64,000 bases of DNA, from positions 620,001 to 684,000 of the forward strand of contig JADJCP010000001.1 of the NCBI GenBank assembly GCA_016703155.1, written 5' to 3'. How positions within the stretch are numbered: the first letter of the stretch is position 1; every line of letters begins with the position of its first letter. Positions 47,650 to 58,180 of the stretch are shown one piece after another. The translations under genes and the position numbers were made by a program. The stretch comes from Hydrogenophilales bacterium (lineage in GTDB: Bacteria > Pseudomonadota > Gammaproteobacteria > Burkholderiales > Thiobacillaceae). The notes beneath the pieces were generated by a model. The model searched no databases, had not been told where the DNA came from, and saw nothing but the letters and a program-made list of their open reading frames with translations.

Positions 47650-50600
47650 ATGCCCACACTGTTCCCTCCCTTGCTTCTGGATGATGGTCGACCCGGCAAC
47701 ATGCAGATCCCCGATCTGGATCACGTTGGCCGCATCTGGAATATTTTCAACGTCGACGATCTTGCCGGCTTTCGCGTCGAGGCAGGCGCGCGACACCCGA
47801 TATTCCGGATTTTCGATCTTGATCTGTTGCCCGCGCTGTTGGCGAGGGGGCTGTCGAATTGCCCCATCATCCTCAGCCATCTGATCGATCTGAGCGAAAT
47901 CCCGCCGCCGGAATGGCCGGCCGGGTTGGCACTGGAAGTCGGCAACAAAAATGGTCTGCTCCAGGCCAATCGGATCAAATGCGACCTGGTGATCGGGCGT
48001 AGTTTCGAAGTGCCCGGGCCAAGCCGCGAGTGCTCCGCTTTCCTGCTGTTCCAGTTGCTCGGTTCGGAGAGCCGGCATCCTTTCTTTATCCATGGCAATA
48101 CCGGTTATGAACTGTTCCAGGCGTATCTGGCACAGGGGGTGTGCGGGATCGTTCTGCCGGAGGATCACTTCAACCGGGACACCGGGGCCGAGGCCTTCCG
48201 TTTTCCACTGGACTCCGGCGCCAGCCTGCGCCTGCGCGTCAAGGGGGGCGCGCCCGAGGCGGTCGGCTTGCGTGCAAGACTTCTGGCAAACGCGCCGGCT
48301 TTTCTGGCGGAATCCTTCGCGGAAGGCCTGTGGAGTGGCCAGGCGGACGATTTGCTCAGCCACGGCAATCGCCCTTACCTGGAGGAGTATCGGCAGCTCT
48401 TCGAGCTTTCTCCCCGGGACCACACCCCCGCGCCGAGCTTCTATCGCGACAGTCCGGCCGCCCGCCGCCTGAAATGCGCGTTGCCCATCGTCCAGGGGCC
48501 CATGGCCAATATCACCGTGACGCCGTCTTTTGCCAGCGCGGTTTACGAGGCGGGTCCCTGCCCTGCCTCGCCCTGGCCGGCTTGAGCACGGCGCAGGCCT
48601 GCGCCCTCCTGGAGGAAACCGCGGCCCTGGGCATTCCTTTCGGTGCCGGCATCGTCTCGGTCTCGGAAAACGATGCGGCCCTTGAGCTCATCATCGAATG
48701 CCTGGAGGCGCATCGGCCGACCCTGGTCGTGCTTGCCGCGCCTCAGTTGGACCATGTCCAGCGCTTGCTGCGCACCGACTTGAATCTGGCGGTGCATGCG
48801 CCCAACGGCGCCATGTTCAGGGCACTCTTCGACATGGGCGTGCGGACGTTCATCATCGAGGGCGAAGAGGCCGGCGGTCATGTCTCGCGGATCGGCAGCC
48901 TGAGTGCCTGGCAGGAGGTGCTCAACGAGGTACGCAGGCGCCGGATTCAGAATGAGGTGCATCTGATTCTCGCCGGCGGCATCTATAACGAGCGCTCGGC
49001 CCGGCTCATCACCCAGCTTCTCGATTTTTCCGGCATGGCCGGGGAACTGGCGGTTTCGCTACAGATGGGCACGGCCTACCTGGCGACGCACGAGGCGCTG
49101 AGCCTCACGCCTCTGCCGGCCACCTACCAGAAACTGCTGTTCAGCCTCGACGAAACCATCGTCACGGGCGAGACATTGCATCGCAACGTCCGGCAACTGG
49201 CCACACCCGCGACGACCGACCTGCTGGAGCGGGAATGGTCGATTTTCACCAGCACTCTCGATCTGAGCGAGAAGAAGGACGCTTATGAGCGTCTCTATCA
49301 AGGCGCCCACCGACGCGCCATCACCAGCCCGGAACACGACCCGTTGGCGAGCTACATGGCTGGCGCGGTAGCCATTCTCATCGACAAACCCTTGAGCTTG
49401 ATGGCGTTGCACCAGGCGCTGATCACCGACGTTCGGCCCGATGCGCCTGCCGCGCATCAGCATGAACCGATCGCCATCGTTGGCGTCGGCGTGCTGATCC
49501 CGGGCGCGGACAGCCTGGAGGAGCATTTCTACAACCTGCTCATGAAGCGCTGTTTCATCCGCGACATGCCCGACGACCGTTTCAAGCGCAGCGATTACCT
49601 GACCGACGACCCGGACGACCGGAGCCGCAGCTACAGCGGCCTGGCGGGCTTGATCGGGGAACTGGACAAGGATCTTTCCATGTTCCGCATCCCGCCACGG
49701 GTGGCGAAGGAGTTGGCGGGCTTCCAGATCATCGCCTTGCGTTGCGCGCATCGCGCACTGACCGATGCCGGTTTTTTCCGGCGCCCCGTTCCGAGCGGCA
49801 TGGTGGCCACCTTCGTGGGCGTCAACGGCAGCACCAGTCAGTCGCCGACCGAGCGCATGTTGATGTGGGCCAAGACCCGTGATCGTCTGCTCGCGTTGCC
49901 GGAGGTCGATGAAGACCTGGCGGCGGCGCTACAGGAATTATTCGAGCGGTATGAGTCGCTCTATCATGATGATTGGGTTTACACCGAGGACACTCGTACC
50001 GGACAGTTGCAAAGCATCGTCGCCTCGCGCATCGCCAATGTATTCGACTTGGGCGGCATGACCAACACCATGGACGCCGCCTGCGCCTCCGGGCTGGCGG
50101 CAATATCCCAGGGCGTCACCATGCTCAACGAGCGACGTTGCGATGTCGCCCTGGCCGGTGCGGTAGGACCGGCCTTGGGCCCTGACACCTTCGTCAGTTT
50201 CGCGAGCCTGAAGGCCTTGTCCGCGCAAGGTTCGTTTCCTTTCGATGCGCGCGCCGACGGCTTCGTGATCGGCGAAGGCGGTGGCATGCTGGTCTTGAAG
50301 CGGGAGAGCGATGCCTTGCGTCACGGTGACCGCATCCATGCCTTGATACACGGCTGGGGCGCGTCCAGCGACGGCGCCGGCAAGGGCATCACCGCGCCCA
50401 ACCACACGGGCCAGCGGCACGCGCTCGACGTGGCCTATTCCAGGGTCGCCATCAACCCGCTGGACCTGGATTTTCTGGAGTGCCATGCGACCGGCACCCC
50501 GGTGGGCGATCATGAGGAACGGCTCGCCGTCCATGGATTCTTCGGCGAGCCACGCCACAGATTGGGCAAGCCGCCCCTCCCCATCGGCGGCAGCAAGGCC

Positions 50601-53600
50601 GTGACCGGACATCTGTTATCCGGGGCCGGCATCGTCTCGACCCTTTCCGCGCTTTTCGCGGTGAACCTGCGCAGGATCCCGCCGCAGGTCAACTTCGAGC
50701 AGGCACCGCCCGACATCGATCTGGAGTCGCTGGGCTTGAGGGTGGTCACGCGTCCGGAAGCCATAGCGTCACCGGAGGTGCGCGCCGGGGTGTCCGCCTT
50801 CGGCTTCGGCGGCGTCAACTACCACCTGGTGGTGTCGTCTCCCCGATGTAATGCACGAGCGCCGTTGGTGAATCCAGCCATTGCCGATTTCCCCCGCTTC
50901 GATGACCTGGCCGGCGATACGCTGTTCCTGTTCCCGGGCCAGGGATCGCAATATCCCGGCATGTTGCACGACCTGAGGGACGCTCCCCAGTACCCAGGAC
51001 ATGCTGGCACGTGCCATGCGTATTTTCAGAGAGTTTTCCGACGCACCGTTGGATCAACTCCTGCTTGTCGACCCCAGCCTCGACGAAACCCAACTCCAAC
51101 CCTACAGCGAATTGCTGAAGGCCACTCAGATCTCGCAGCCCGCTATTTTCCTGACTTCCGCGGCGCTCCTGGAGCATGTCCGCGCGCAAGGCATCGTCCC
51201 GGCGATGGCCGCGGGCCATTCGGTGGGAGAACACAGCGCGCTCCATGCCGCCGGCGTGCTGGATTTCGATGAGGCATTCCGCATGGTCTGCCTGCGCGGG
51301 CAGCTGATGAGCAACAAACCCGGCAGCGATCCCGGTGCCATGGCGGCGCTGGCATGCGGCGAGCGGCAGGCACGAGATCTGTTGGACGACATTGTGGGTT
51401 ATGCCACCTGCGCCAACCTCAACGCCTATGGTCAGACCGTCGTGTCGGGTGAGACCGCGGCGATTGCTCAGGTGATGGAACACGCCGAGGCTAATGGCAT
51501 CCGTGCCTATCGATTGCCCGTCGAGCGCGGGTTCCACAGTCGTCTGGTCGCGGATTGCGAAGCCCCCATGGCTGCCGCCCTGGAGCAATGCCATTGGCGA
51601 AACGCGACGGCCCCGGTACCGGCCAACTGGAGCAGGCAAGCCTACCCGTGGGCGGGTGCCGCCAAAGCCGGTCTACCCATGTCGGATCAGGACAAGGCGG
51701 CCACCATCCGGCTGCTGTCGGGGCTGATTCCCACGGCCGTCGATTTCATTTCCCAAGTCAATGCCGCCTATGAATCCGGCATCCGGCGCTTCGTCGAAGT
51801 TGGCCCCAAGAATATCCTGTGCCGATTGGTGGACCAGATTCTGCAGGGCAAGCCCTTCCAGACGGAATCGCTGCATCACCCGACCGAGCCCGTGACAACC
51901 CGGATCGCCGGGTTGGCCCAGCGGCTGCGGGAACCGCTGACCATAAAACGCCAACCGCTGCCAGCCCACCAGACTTCGCCCAGGAAAGAAGCGCGTCCGG
52001 AGGCGGCAGGCGCCACCGCGCCCACGAATCCCGTCGAAGTCATCCGGATCGCCGTCGCGGAAGTGTCGGGCTATGCCCGCGATCAAATTCGCGATGACGC
52101 CGAATTCGAGCGCGACCTGGGCATCGATACGCTGAAGATATTCGAAATTCTCTCGCGTCTGCGCGGTTCGATCCTGCCGCAGGAAGTGGGCAACTTCCGC
52201 CAGCTTACCAGCGTCGCGAAGATACTGGCCGCCGCCCACGCCGCGAACCGGGACGCCGTCTCCAGGCCCGACAAAAACGAGCCGTCCGAGGCACGGTCGA
52301 TCCATTGCTACCAATACCGTACTCACCCGATTGGCCATTTGGGTGCCACGCCGAATACCGCGCCGCCCCCCGGCATCGTGCTCATTCAACGCCTCCCAAC
52401 GACCATGGGGGCCATGTCGCGGGAATTTCTGCCCAGGCTGCACCAGATCGTGCGCGAGCACGGCAACACGCCCATCGAGGGTCGTCCGAGCGCGATCAAT
52501 CTGGTCACCTTTGGACCGGACAGCGAGTTCTACGATGGCGCCTACCTGGCCCTGACCGCCTACTTCAGATGCGCGCAGAAAGACTTGCCCAGCCTCAATT
52601 TCAGCTATGTCCATTTCGATGGCGGCGAGCCGTCCGGCGAAGCCATCGCCGCCGCCCTCGACACGCCGCGTATCGGGCGCCGAGTTCTGAGCGATGGCAG
52701 CATACTGGCCGGCCAGTTGTGCCCCATGACGCAATTGTTTGGTGAGCGGGACCACTTGGCGGACTTGTTGACCGAACGGGATGTCGTACTGGTTACCGGG
52801 GGCGCGCGCGGCATCACGGCGGAGATCGCGAAGGATCTGATACAGCGAACGCAGGCGCGTTTTCTGATATTGGCCAGGCAACCCAGGACGGAACCCTGGA
52901 TCGAGGCGCTCGGGCAGGAACGGGTACGCTATCTCGCCGCCGATCTTCTGGATGTACCGGCCATCGACGCGTTACAGCTTGGCCAATACGGAATCACCCT
53001 GATGATCCACGGGGCGGGCATAGAGCTATCGAAGAACCTCACGAACAAGAGCGACGAGGAATTCGCCAGCGTTCTGGGTATCAAGGTCGGCGGCTTGGAA
53101 CGCATTCTGGCGCAACTGGATCCGGCCACCCTGCGCGGCGTCGTCCAGTTCTCGTCGGTTGTTTCCTATGTCGGCAATAACGGCCAGTCCGATTATGCCG
53201 CCGCCAACGGCATCCTCAACGGCAGCCTGCCCTGGGGCATCCCGGCGCTTTCCATCGCCTGGTCCGCCTGGGACGAGGTGGGCATGGCGACGCGTGGCGT
53301 GATCAAGGAAATCTTCAAGACCCGTGGCGTCAAGATGATCCCGCTGGCGGCAGGCATCGAGGCCTTCGAACGCATGCTGGCGGGGTTCCTCGTCTCTCCG
53401 CCCAGGGGAACCACCCGTACCGCCGTATTTGGGGCAACCTCGGGATATCAGACCACCGACGACATCCTGTTACCCGCGTCGCCAGCGCTCTCCCTTGGCC
53501 AATACCGGCTTTCCAACCCCGAAGGGCTACTGGAATTCGACATCGACATCGACCTGGATCGACACGCCCTGCTGCGAGATCACAGCTTTGGCGGGAATGT

Positions 53601-56385
53601 CGTGACCCCCGCCTGCGTCATGCTGCGGCAGTTCGTCGCCACCGCCCTGGCGGAATCGGCTTCGCCGGAGGAGGCCATCGTACGCTTCCAGGACACGGAG
53701 TTTCTGTTGCCTCTGGTGCTGCGACACGGCGAACGGATCCGGCTACGTGTCGACCGACACGGCGATGCCTTCGTGATCGACCAACCGGACGGCGACCGCG
53801 TCCTGCCGGTCATGCGCACCCGGATGCAGGTTCTGGCCGCCTATCATGATGCCGCCGCCGCCGCGACAAACACCACGAATGCCATGACGGCAATGTCGGC
53901 CTGGCGGCCGACGCCCTTCGACATTGACCGCACTCCGACAACCGCCGAATTCGGCCTGAGCAATTTCGGGCCGGCCTTCGATGTCCTGAACTCGATGGCA
54001 TACAACGGCAGGGTGATGAGTGCCGAGGTCAACCTCGACAAGGCCGCCGGGGAGGTCACCCTGCTTACCGACACCGGCCGGGTTGCCTACCTGATCGAAG
54101 CCGCGCTTTACGGCTGTAGCCGATGGCCGTATCTCCATGTCAAGAATGACCTGCTCCGCTTGCCCAGCAGCATCGGTTCCTGCACGGTATTTCCCCGGCG
54201 CTGCGCGGCCGCGAAATCGGCGACGCTCCATGCCCAGTGCGATGGTCCCGACAATGCGCTACGTTTCGATTGCGTAGTCGCCGATGAGCAGGGCCAGCCG
54301 ATGCTGGTCCTCAAGGACTTCATCATCCAGGCCCCAGGCAATATTTCCAAACTGACTCGGCGGCCCCTGATGAAGTCCGCGCCGATTGAAATGGGCCCGG
54401 CACGGTTGCTCCTCCTCAACTTGTCCGAGGCCGCGGCCTGGGCCGAGGAAAACGCCTGCATGACCCCGCGGGAGGGGGCGGAAATCGCCGAGTTGAACTC
54501 GCCAAAGCGCCAACACGAGCGATCGGCCGGTAAACTTGCGGTGAAACTTCTTGCACAAAGCAGCGGTAATGACCCGAGCCCACCCACGGCCGCGGATCTG
54601 ATTCGCTACCAGGTGCTGTCCGACAAGGGCCCTGTCCGGCTGACACTGGATGGGCAACCCCTTGGGGAACAACCCTTTGTTTCCATCAGCCATACCGACG
54701 ACCTTGTTTGCGCGGCGCGCGCGGACACGGCAATCGGCGTCGACGTGGAACGCGTGCGAAGCCTGCCCGAGAAGACTGTGCAAGACATCTGCGGCGACGC
54801 TTTGATCAGGCAGATACAGGACTACCTCAAGCAGGACCGGCTTGCACCCGATGACCGCCGTTCCCTGGAAATCGCCTTGCCTGTCATTGTATTCACCCAG
54901 AAGGAAGCCGTCCTCAAGGCCGCCGGAGTCGGTCTGGCGGAGGGCCTCGACGAGGTTCAGCTTTCCGAGATCGCCATCAATCGTCAAACCCTGGCCAGCT
55001 ATCGCGGCCTCACCTATCGGGTTATCAGCACCTTCAACGATGCGCATGCCGTCACGGTGGCGGTGGCGGACCCGCCACAGGCGGCCATTGCCAGTGCGCC
55101 TTCTCCGGCAACGCCGGTGGCCCTGTCGCATTTCCAGGAGGGCCTTTGCCTTAACGAACTGGCCCGGTTGGATGGCCGAAGTTATGCCCTGACTCACCGC
55201 ATTCGGCTGCGCGGGACGCTTGACGTTTCCGCACTGCGGAACGCGATGGACATTCTGGACCGGCAGCACGATGTATTGCGCCTGGGCTTTCGCGGCGACG
55301 GTACCGGTTTCACCCGGCCGTCGACGGGTGCGTCGCTGACCGTGATCGCACTTGACGCCCTGGCACCCGAGGCCGCGGATGAGCAAGCCGAAACGTTGTC
55401 ACGGGATAGGGTCGAGCGGCACTATCTCCTGGATCGGGAACCGCTCTACCGGGCACTGCTACTCCTGCTTCCCGAACGCGTGAATCTGCTGTTTATCAAC
55501 TTCCATCATCTGGTCATGGACTGCTTCTGTTCCTTCGATTATGCCAACGCGCTGATGAAAACCTACCACCTTGTTCAGCAAGGCCCGACTCCAGAGCCGG
55601 GCGACGACGAGGTTCCACAGTACGCCGCGTTCGTGGCCCGGCAGCGGGACAGGCTGCCCCCTGACAGAATAGCCAGATTGCAGCGCTACTGGGCTGAGCA
55701 ACTGGCAGGCACGACGCCGGTCTTGCTGCCGGCCAAACCCGCGGCCGAACCCGGTGTATCGCACTCGGATTTCCGTATTGGTGACCAGGAATGCGCCCTG
55801 ATCGAGGCCTACAGCCGCCGTGCCGGGGTAACCACCTTCATCGGACTGCTGAGCGCGCTCCAGGCGGCCCTGTTCTGGTGGTTAAAACGCAGCGACATGA
55901 TTGTCGGCATCCCGTTTTCCCTCAAGGACCGGACAACCGAAGCCCGCATGCTCGGGCCATTCGTCAATCTCCTGCCCATCCGTGGCGCGGCGACCGAGCA
56001 GACCACTTGGGTCGACCTGTCGCATGGCCTGCGCAAGGCCTTGTTCGACGCGATCGATCATCACGACATCCCGCCGGTCAGCCTGGCGTCGATATCGAAG
56101 GCGAACGGACAGCAGCCGGCGCGGGTGATTTGCCAGTTGATCTACGCGCCGGAGGGCGAAATCACCGTGCCCGATCTGGAGGTTGAGCGTGGCGTCTTCG
56201 ACGGTTACGACGCCAAGCAAGCGCTAGTTTTCACCTTCTTCCGTGAATCCAGCGGCCTGCGTTGCGCCGTGACGCGCAATACCCAGTTTGTCGACCCGGA
56301 CGAACTCGACCGCCTGATCGGACGCTTCCTTGAACTTGTCGCGCAAATGTATACCGCCCCGGATGGCTTGGTGCCGCCGCCCTGA
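47650..56385 (+). CDS. Fatty-acid/polyketide megasynthase NMO-KS-AT-ACP-KR-DH-PPTase-C, two frameshifts
   Basis: About 2,911 aa after correcting a missing G at 48552-48554 and an extra C at 50985-50988. Domains, by residue: N-terminal barrel-like part of unclear identity (1-270); PfaD-like NMO/enoyl reductase (270-600; IVQGPMANITVTPSFA, EEAGGHVSRIG, LQMGTAYL); KS (606-1064; Cys812 in DAACASGL, ECHATGTPVGD, GHLLSGAG); AT (1093-1400; GHSVGE, Ser1191); ACP (1460-1530; DLGIDTLK with Thr1494 in place of Ser); KR (1711-1890; VTGGARGI, FSSVVSYVGNNGQSDYAAAN); DH hot-dog (1954-2250; DHSFGGNVVTP); Sfp-type PPTase (2261-2480; GVDVERV, FTQKEAVLKAAG); condensation domain (2488-2910; HHLVMD at 2619-2624). 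The order resembles PUFA-synthase modules with PfaD and PfaE fused in. It would make an acyl chain and pass it on through the C domain; the product is unknown. Confidence 0.85.
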
Positions 56386-56415
56386 ACCGGGGCCTGAGGT
56401 ACTCAGGGACAGGCC

Positions 56416-57657
56416 TCAGGAAAGCGGATACCCCAATTCGTCGGCAATTTCCCGGGTCAGCCGACTCAACGGGTGGGGTGGGCGCTTATCGCGCCATGCA
56501 TCGGCAAGGCTGTAATCGACGCGGTTCCGATCCGCGAGGAAACCGGTAATGCTGGCGCCCGACTGGAAGGGATCGCGCATTCGCTCGTCATAAGGAAGGG
56601 ACAGCAGCCGACATACCTCGCCAAGAACATTGTCGCTGTCTTGCATTAACCCCTCGTAGGTGAAGCGCGCCCAACGCTCGACAGGTAGCGTCTTCAGAAA
56701 GGACAGTATGTTCCGATTCGTCACCGTCCAGTACATTTCGGCGGCCTGCCAGGGATTTCTGGAGTTGAATCCCCATATCGGTCCGGAGAACCGGTAAAAC
56801 CGGCTCTTGATGAACGAATCCATCACGGCATAAGGGTGGCGCGTGAGAAAGAGATACTTCGGAGGGTCGGCGAACAGTTGCTCCGCGCGAATCAGACAGT
56901 CCGGATTCCTGGCATACGCAGGAGTCTTATCGACTAGCCAACGCCCTGCCATTCTGGACTGGATGCGGGCATAGACCTCGGCTACCGGCAATGCCTCGGC
57001 GGCAAGTTTCTTCAATTCCAGTATCGCATCCCAGTGCGACATCCCGAACTCCACCCGCAGGGTTTCGATCAGCCCGATGTCCATCCATTGCTGCCAGTGC
57101 CGCTGCATGTCGTCCCGCCGCTGTCCCATATCGTTGAAGGACAGCAGGTGCAATTCGTTGGGGGCGTAAACCTGGTCGTGGCAGGTCAGCATGGTCCGAA
57201 ACAGGGACGTGCCGGAACGGCCTGCACCCAGTACAACGGCCATCTTCCCGGGGACTCCGGCGTTTCTCGCCAAGGGTTGCAGCGCGCTCCACCCCCAGTC
57301 GGAACAGTCGTCGAGATTCTCCAGGGGCGCCGTGGGCACCGGGATGGGTTCAAGCTCGCCGGCAAGGTAGCGGGCCAGTTCGCCGATCGACCCGGACAGG
57401 CTGGCTTCGTAGAGATGGAAGTGACGAAACCCCAGGCATTCCTTGACCCAGGGTTCGATCAAGCCACTCCAGCGCATGCTCACATCTCTGAGTGCCGGGG
57501 CGAGTTTCGGGAATGGCGCGTCCACGTCGATCGATTCGGCTTTCACGCCGAACATGGCCGCGACCCGCTCGGAAAACGCGCGCTCAATCAAGGGCACCCG
57601 TTGATCACGTGGTAGCGCCTTAAGCTGCGCGGCGAGGGGGCAATTCGCCTGGGTCAT
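56416..57657 (-). CDS. Sulfotransferase with carrier-like N-terminus, PKS type
   Basis: A 413-aa protein. Residues about 15-100 look like a diverged carrier domain: IERAFSERVAAMFGVKAESIDVDAP, then RDVSMRWSGLIEPWVKECLG and LSGSIGELARYLAGEL. The usual DSL is replaced by a DVSM-like stretch. The remainder is a PAPS-dependent sulfotransferase: 5'-phosphosulfate loop LGAGRSGTSLFRTML, then YAPNELHLLSFNDM, LVDKTPAYARNP and 3'-phosphate region FLTRHPYAVMDSF. The NELHLLSF and VDKTPAYA wording recalls the ST domains of curacin CurM and olefin synthases, which sulfate a beta-hydroxyl before thioesterase-driven decarboxylation. It is convergent with the megasynthase, with a 30-base gap. A polysaccharide sulfotransferase is the main alternative. 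Confidence 0.8.
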   Translation of the reverse strand: MTQANCPLAAQLKALPRDQRVPLIERAFSERVAAMFGVKAESIDVDAPFPKLAPALRDVSMRWSGLIEPWVKECLGFRHFHLYEASLSGSIGELARYLAGELEPIPVPTAPLENLDDCSDWGWSALQPLARNAGVPGKMAVVLGAGRSGTSLFRTMLTCHDQVYAPNELHLLSFNDMGQRRDDMQRHWQQWMDIGLIETLRVEFGMSHWDAILELKKLAAEALPVAEVYARIQSRMAGRWLVDKTPAYARNPDCLIRAEQLFADPPKYLFLTRHPYAVMDSFIKSRFYRFSGPIWGFNSRNPWQAAEMYWTVTNRNILSFLKTLPVERWARFTYEGLMQDSDNVLGEVCRLLSLPYDERMRDPFQSGASITGFLADRNRVDYSLADAWRDKRPPHPLSRLTREIADELGYPLS

Positions 57658-57706
57658 GGGGATCTCGCGAAAGGAAAAGTAATGACTGGCCAGGGTCGCC
57701 GGGCAA

Positions 57707-58180
57707 TCAAGAACGGGGAACCAGCGTTCCGCTGGACGCTGGCTTGCCGCTCAGCACGGTGATCCGTCCATGCCCCCCGCCCGGGATGGAAAGGCCGGCC
57801 CGGATGCGCAAGCCCTCGTGAAGTCTCGCCAGATCGGGACCGTCGCCGCCAAGCTTGCCGATCTCGCTTGCCCGGGTGGCGCGCCAGTGATCGAGGCTGG
57901 CATAGTGGGTGAGCAGGCAGACTTCGTCAAAATCACTCGGCGCGCGCAGCGGTTGCCCGGGAATGTCAGGGTAAACGATTTGCCACATTCCGAGGATTCG
58001 GGCTCCCACCTTCTCATAGTAAGGCCAGACCATCGCTTCACTGACCTGGTAAAACGCATCGAACGCGCCTTTTCTGATGCGAAAATATCTGAGTATCGTG
58101 ATGCCTTCGGACAGGGTCACTGTCGGCCGCTCGCTCGGCATACGCTGACCATCAGGCGTTCTCTCCTTCCCGAGTCTCAT
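57707..58180 (-). CDS. NIPSNAP / ABM-like small protein
   Basis: A 157-aa protein whose core ([40 protein letters not shown], then [21 protein letters not shown]) has the dimeric alpha-beta-barrel pattern of NIPSNAP or antibiotic-biosynthesis-monooxygenase-like proteins. Such proteins act as small oxygenases, cyclases or carriers without cofactor, or have unknown roles. It overlaps the upstream carrier-thioesterase gene by up to 29 bases if it starts at 58180; ATG at 58141 is the alternative and removes the overlap. Position between the sulfotransferase and thioesterase genes suggests a part in the same pathway. Confidence 0.65.
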
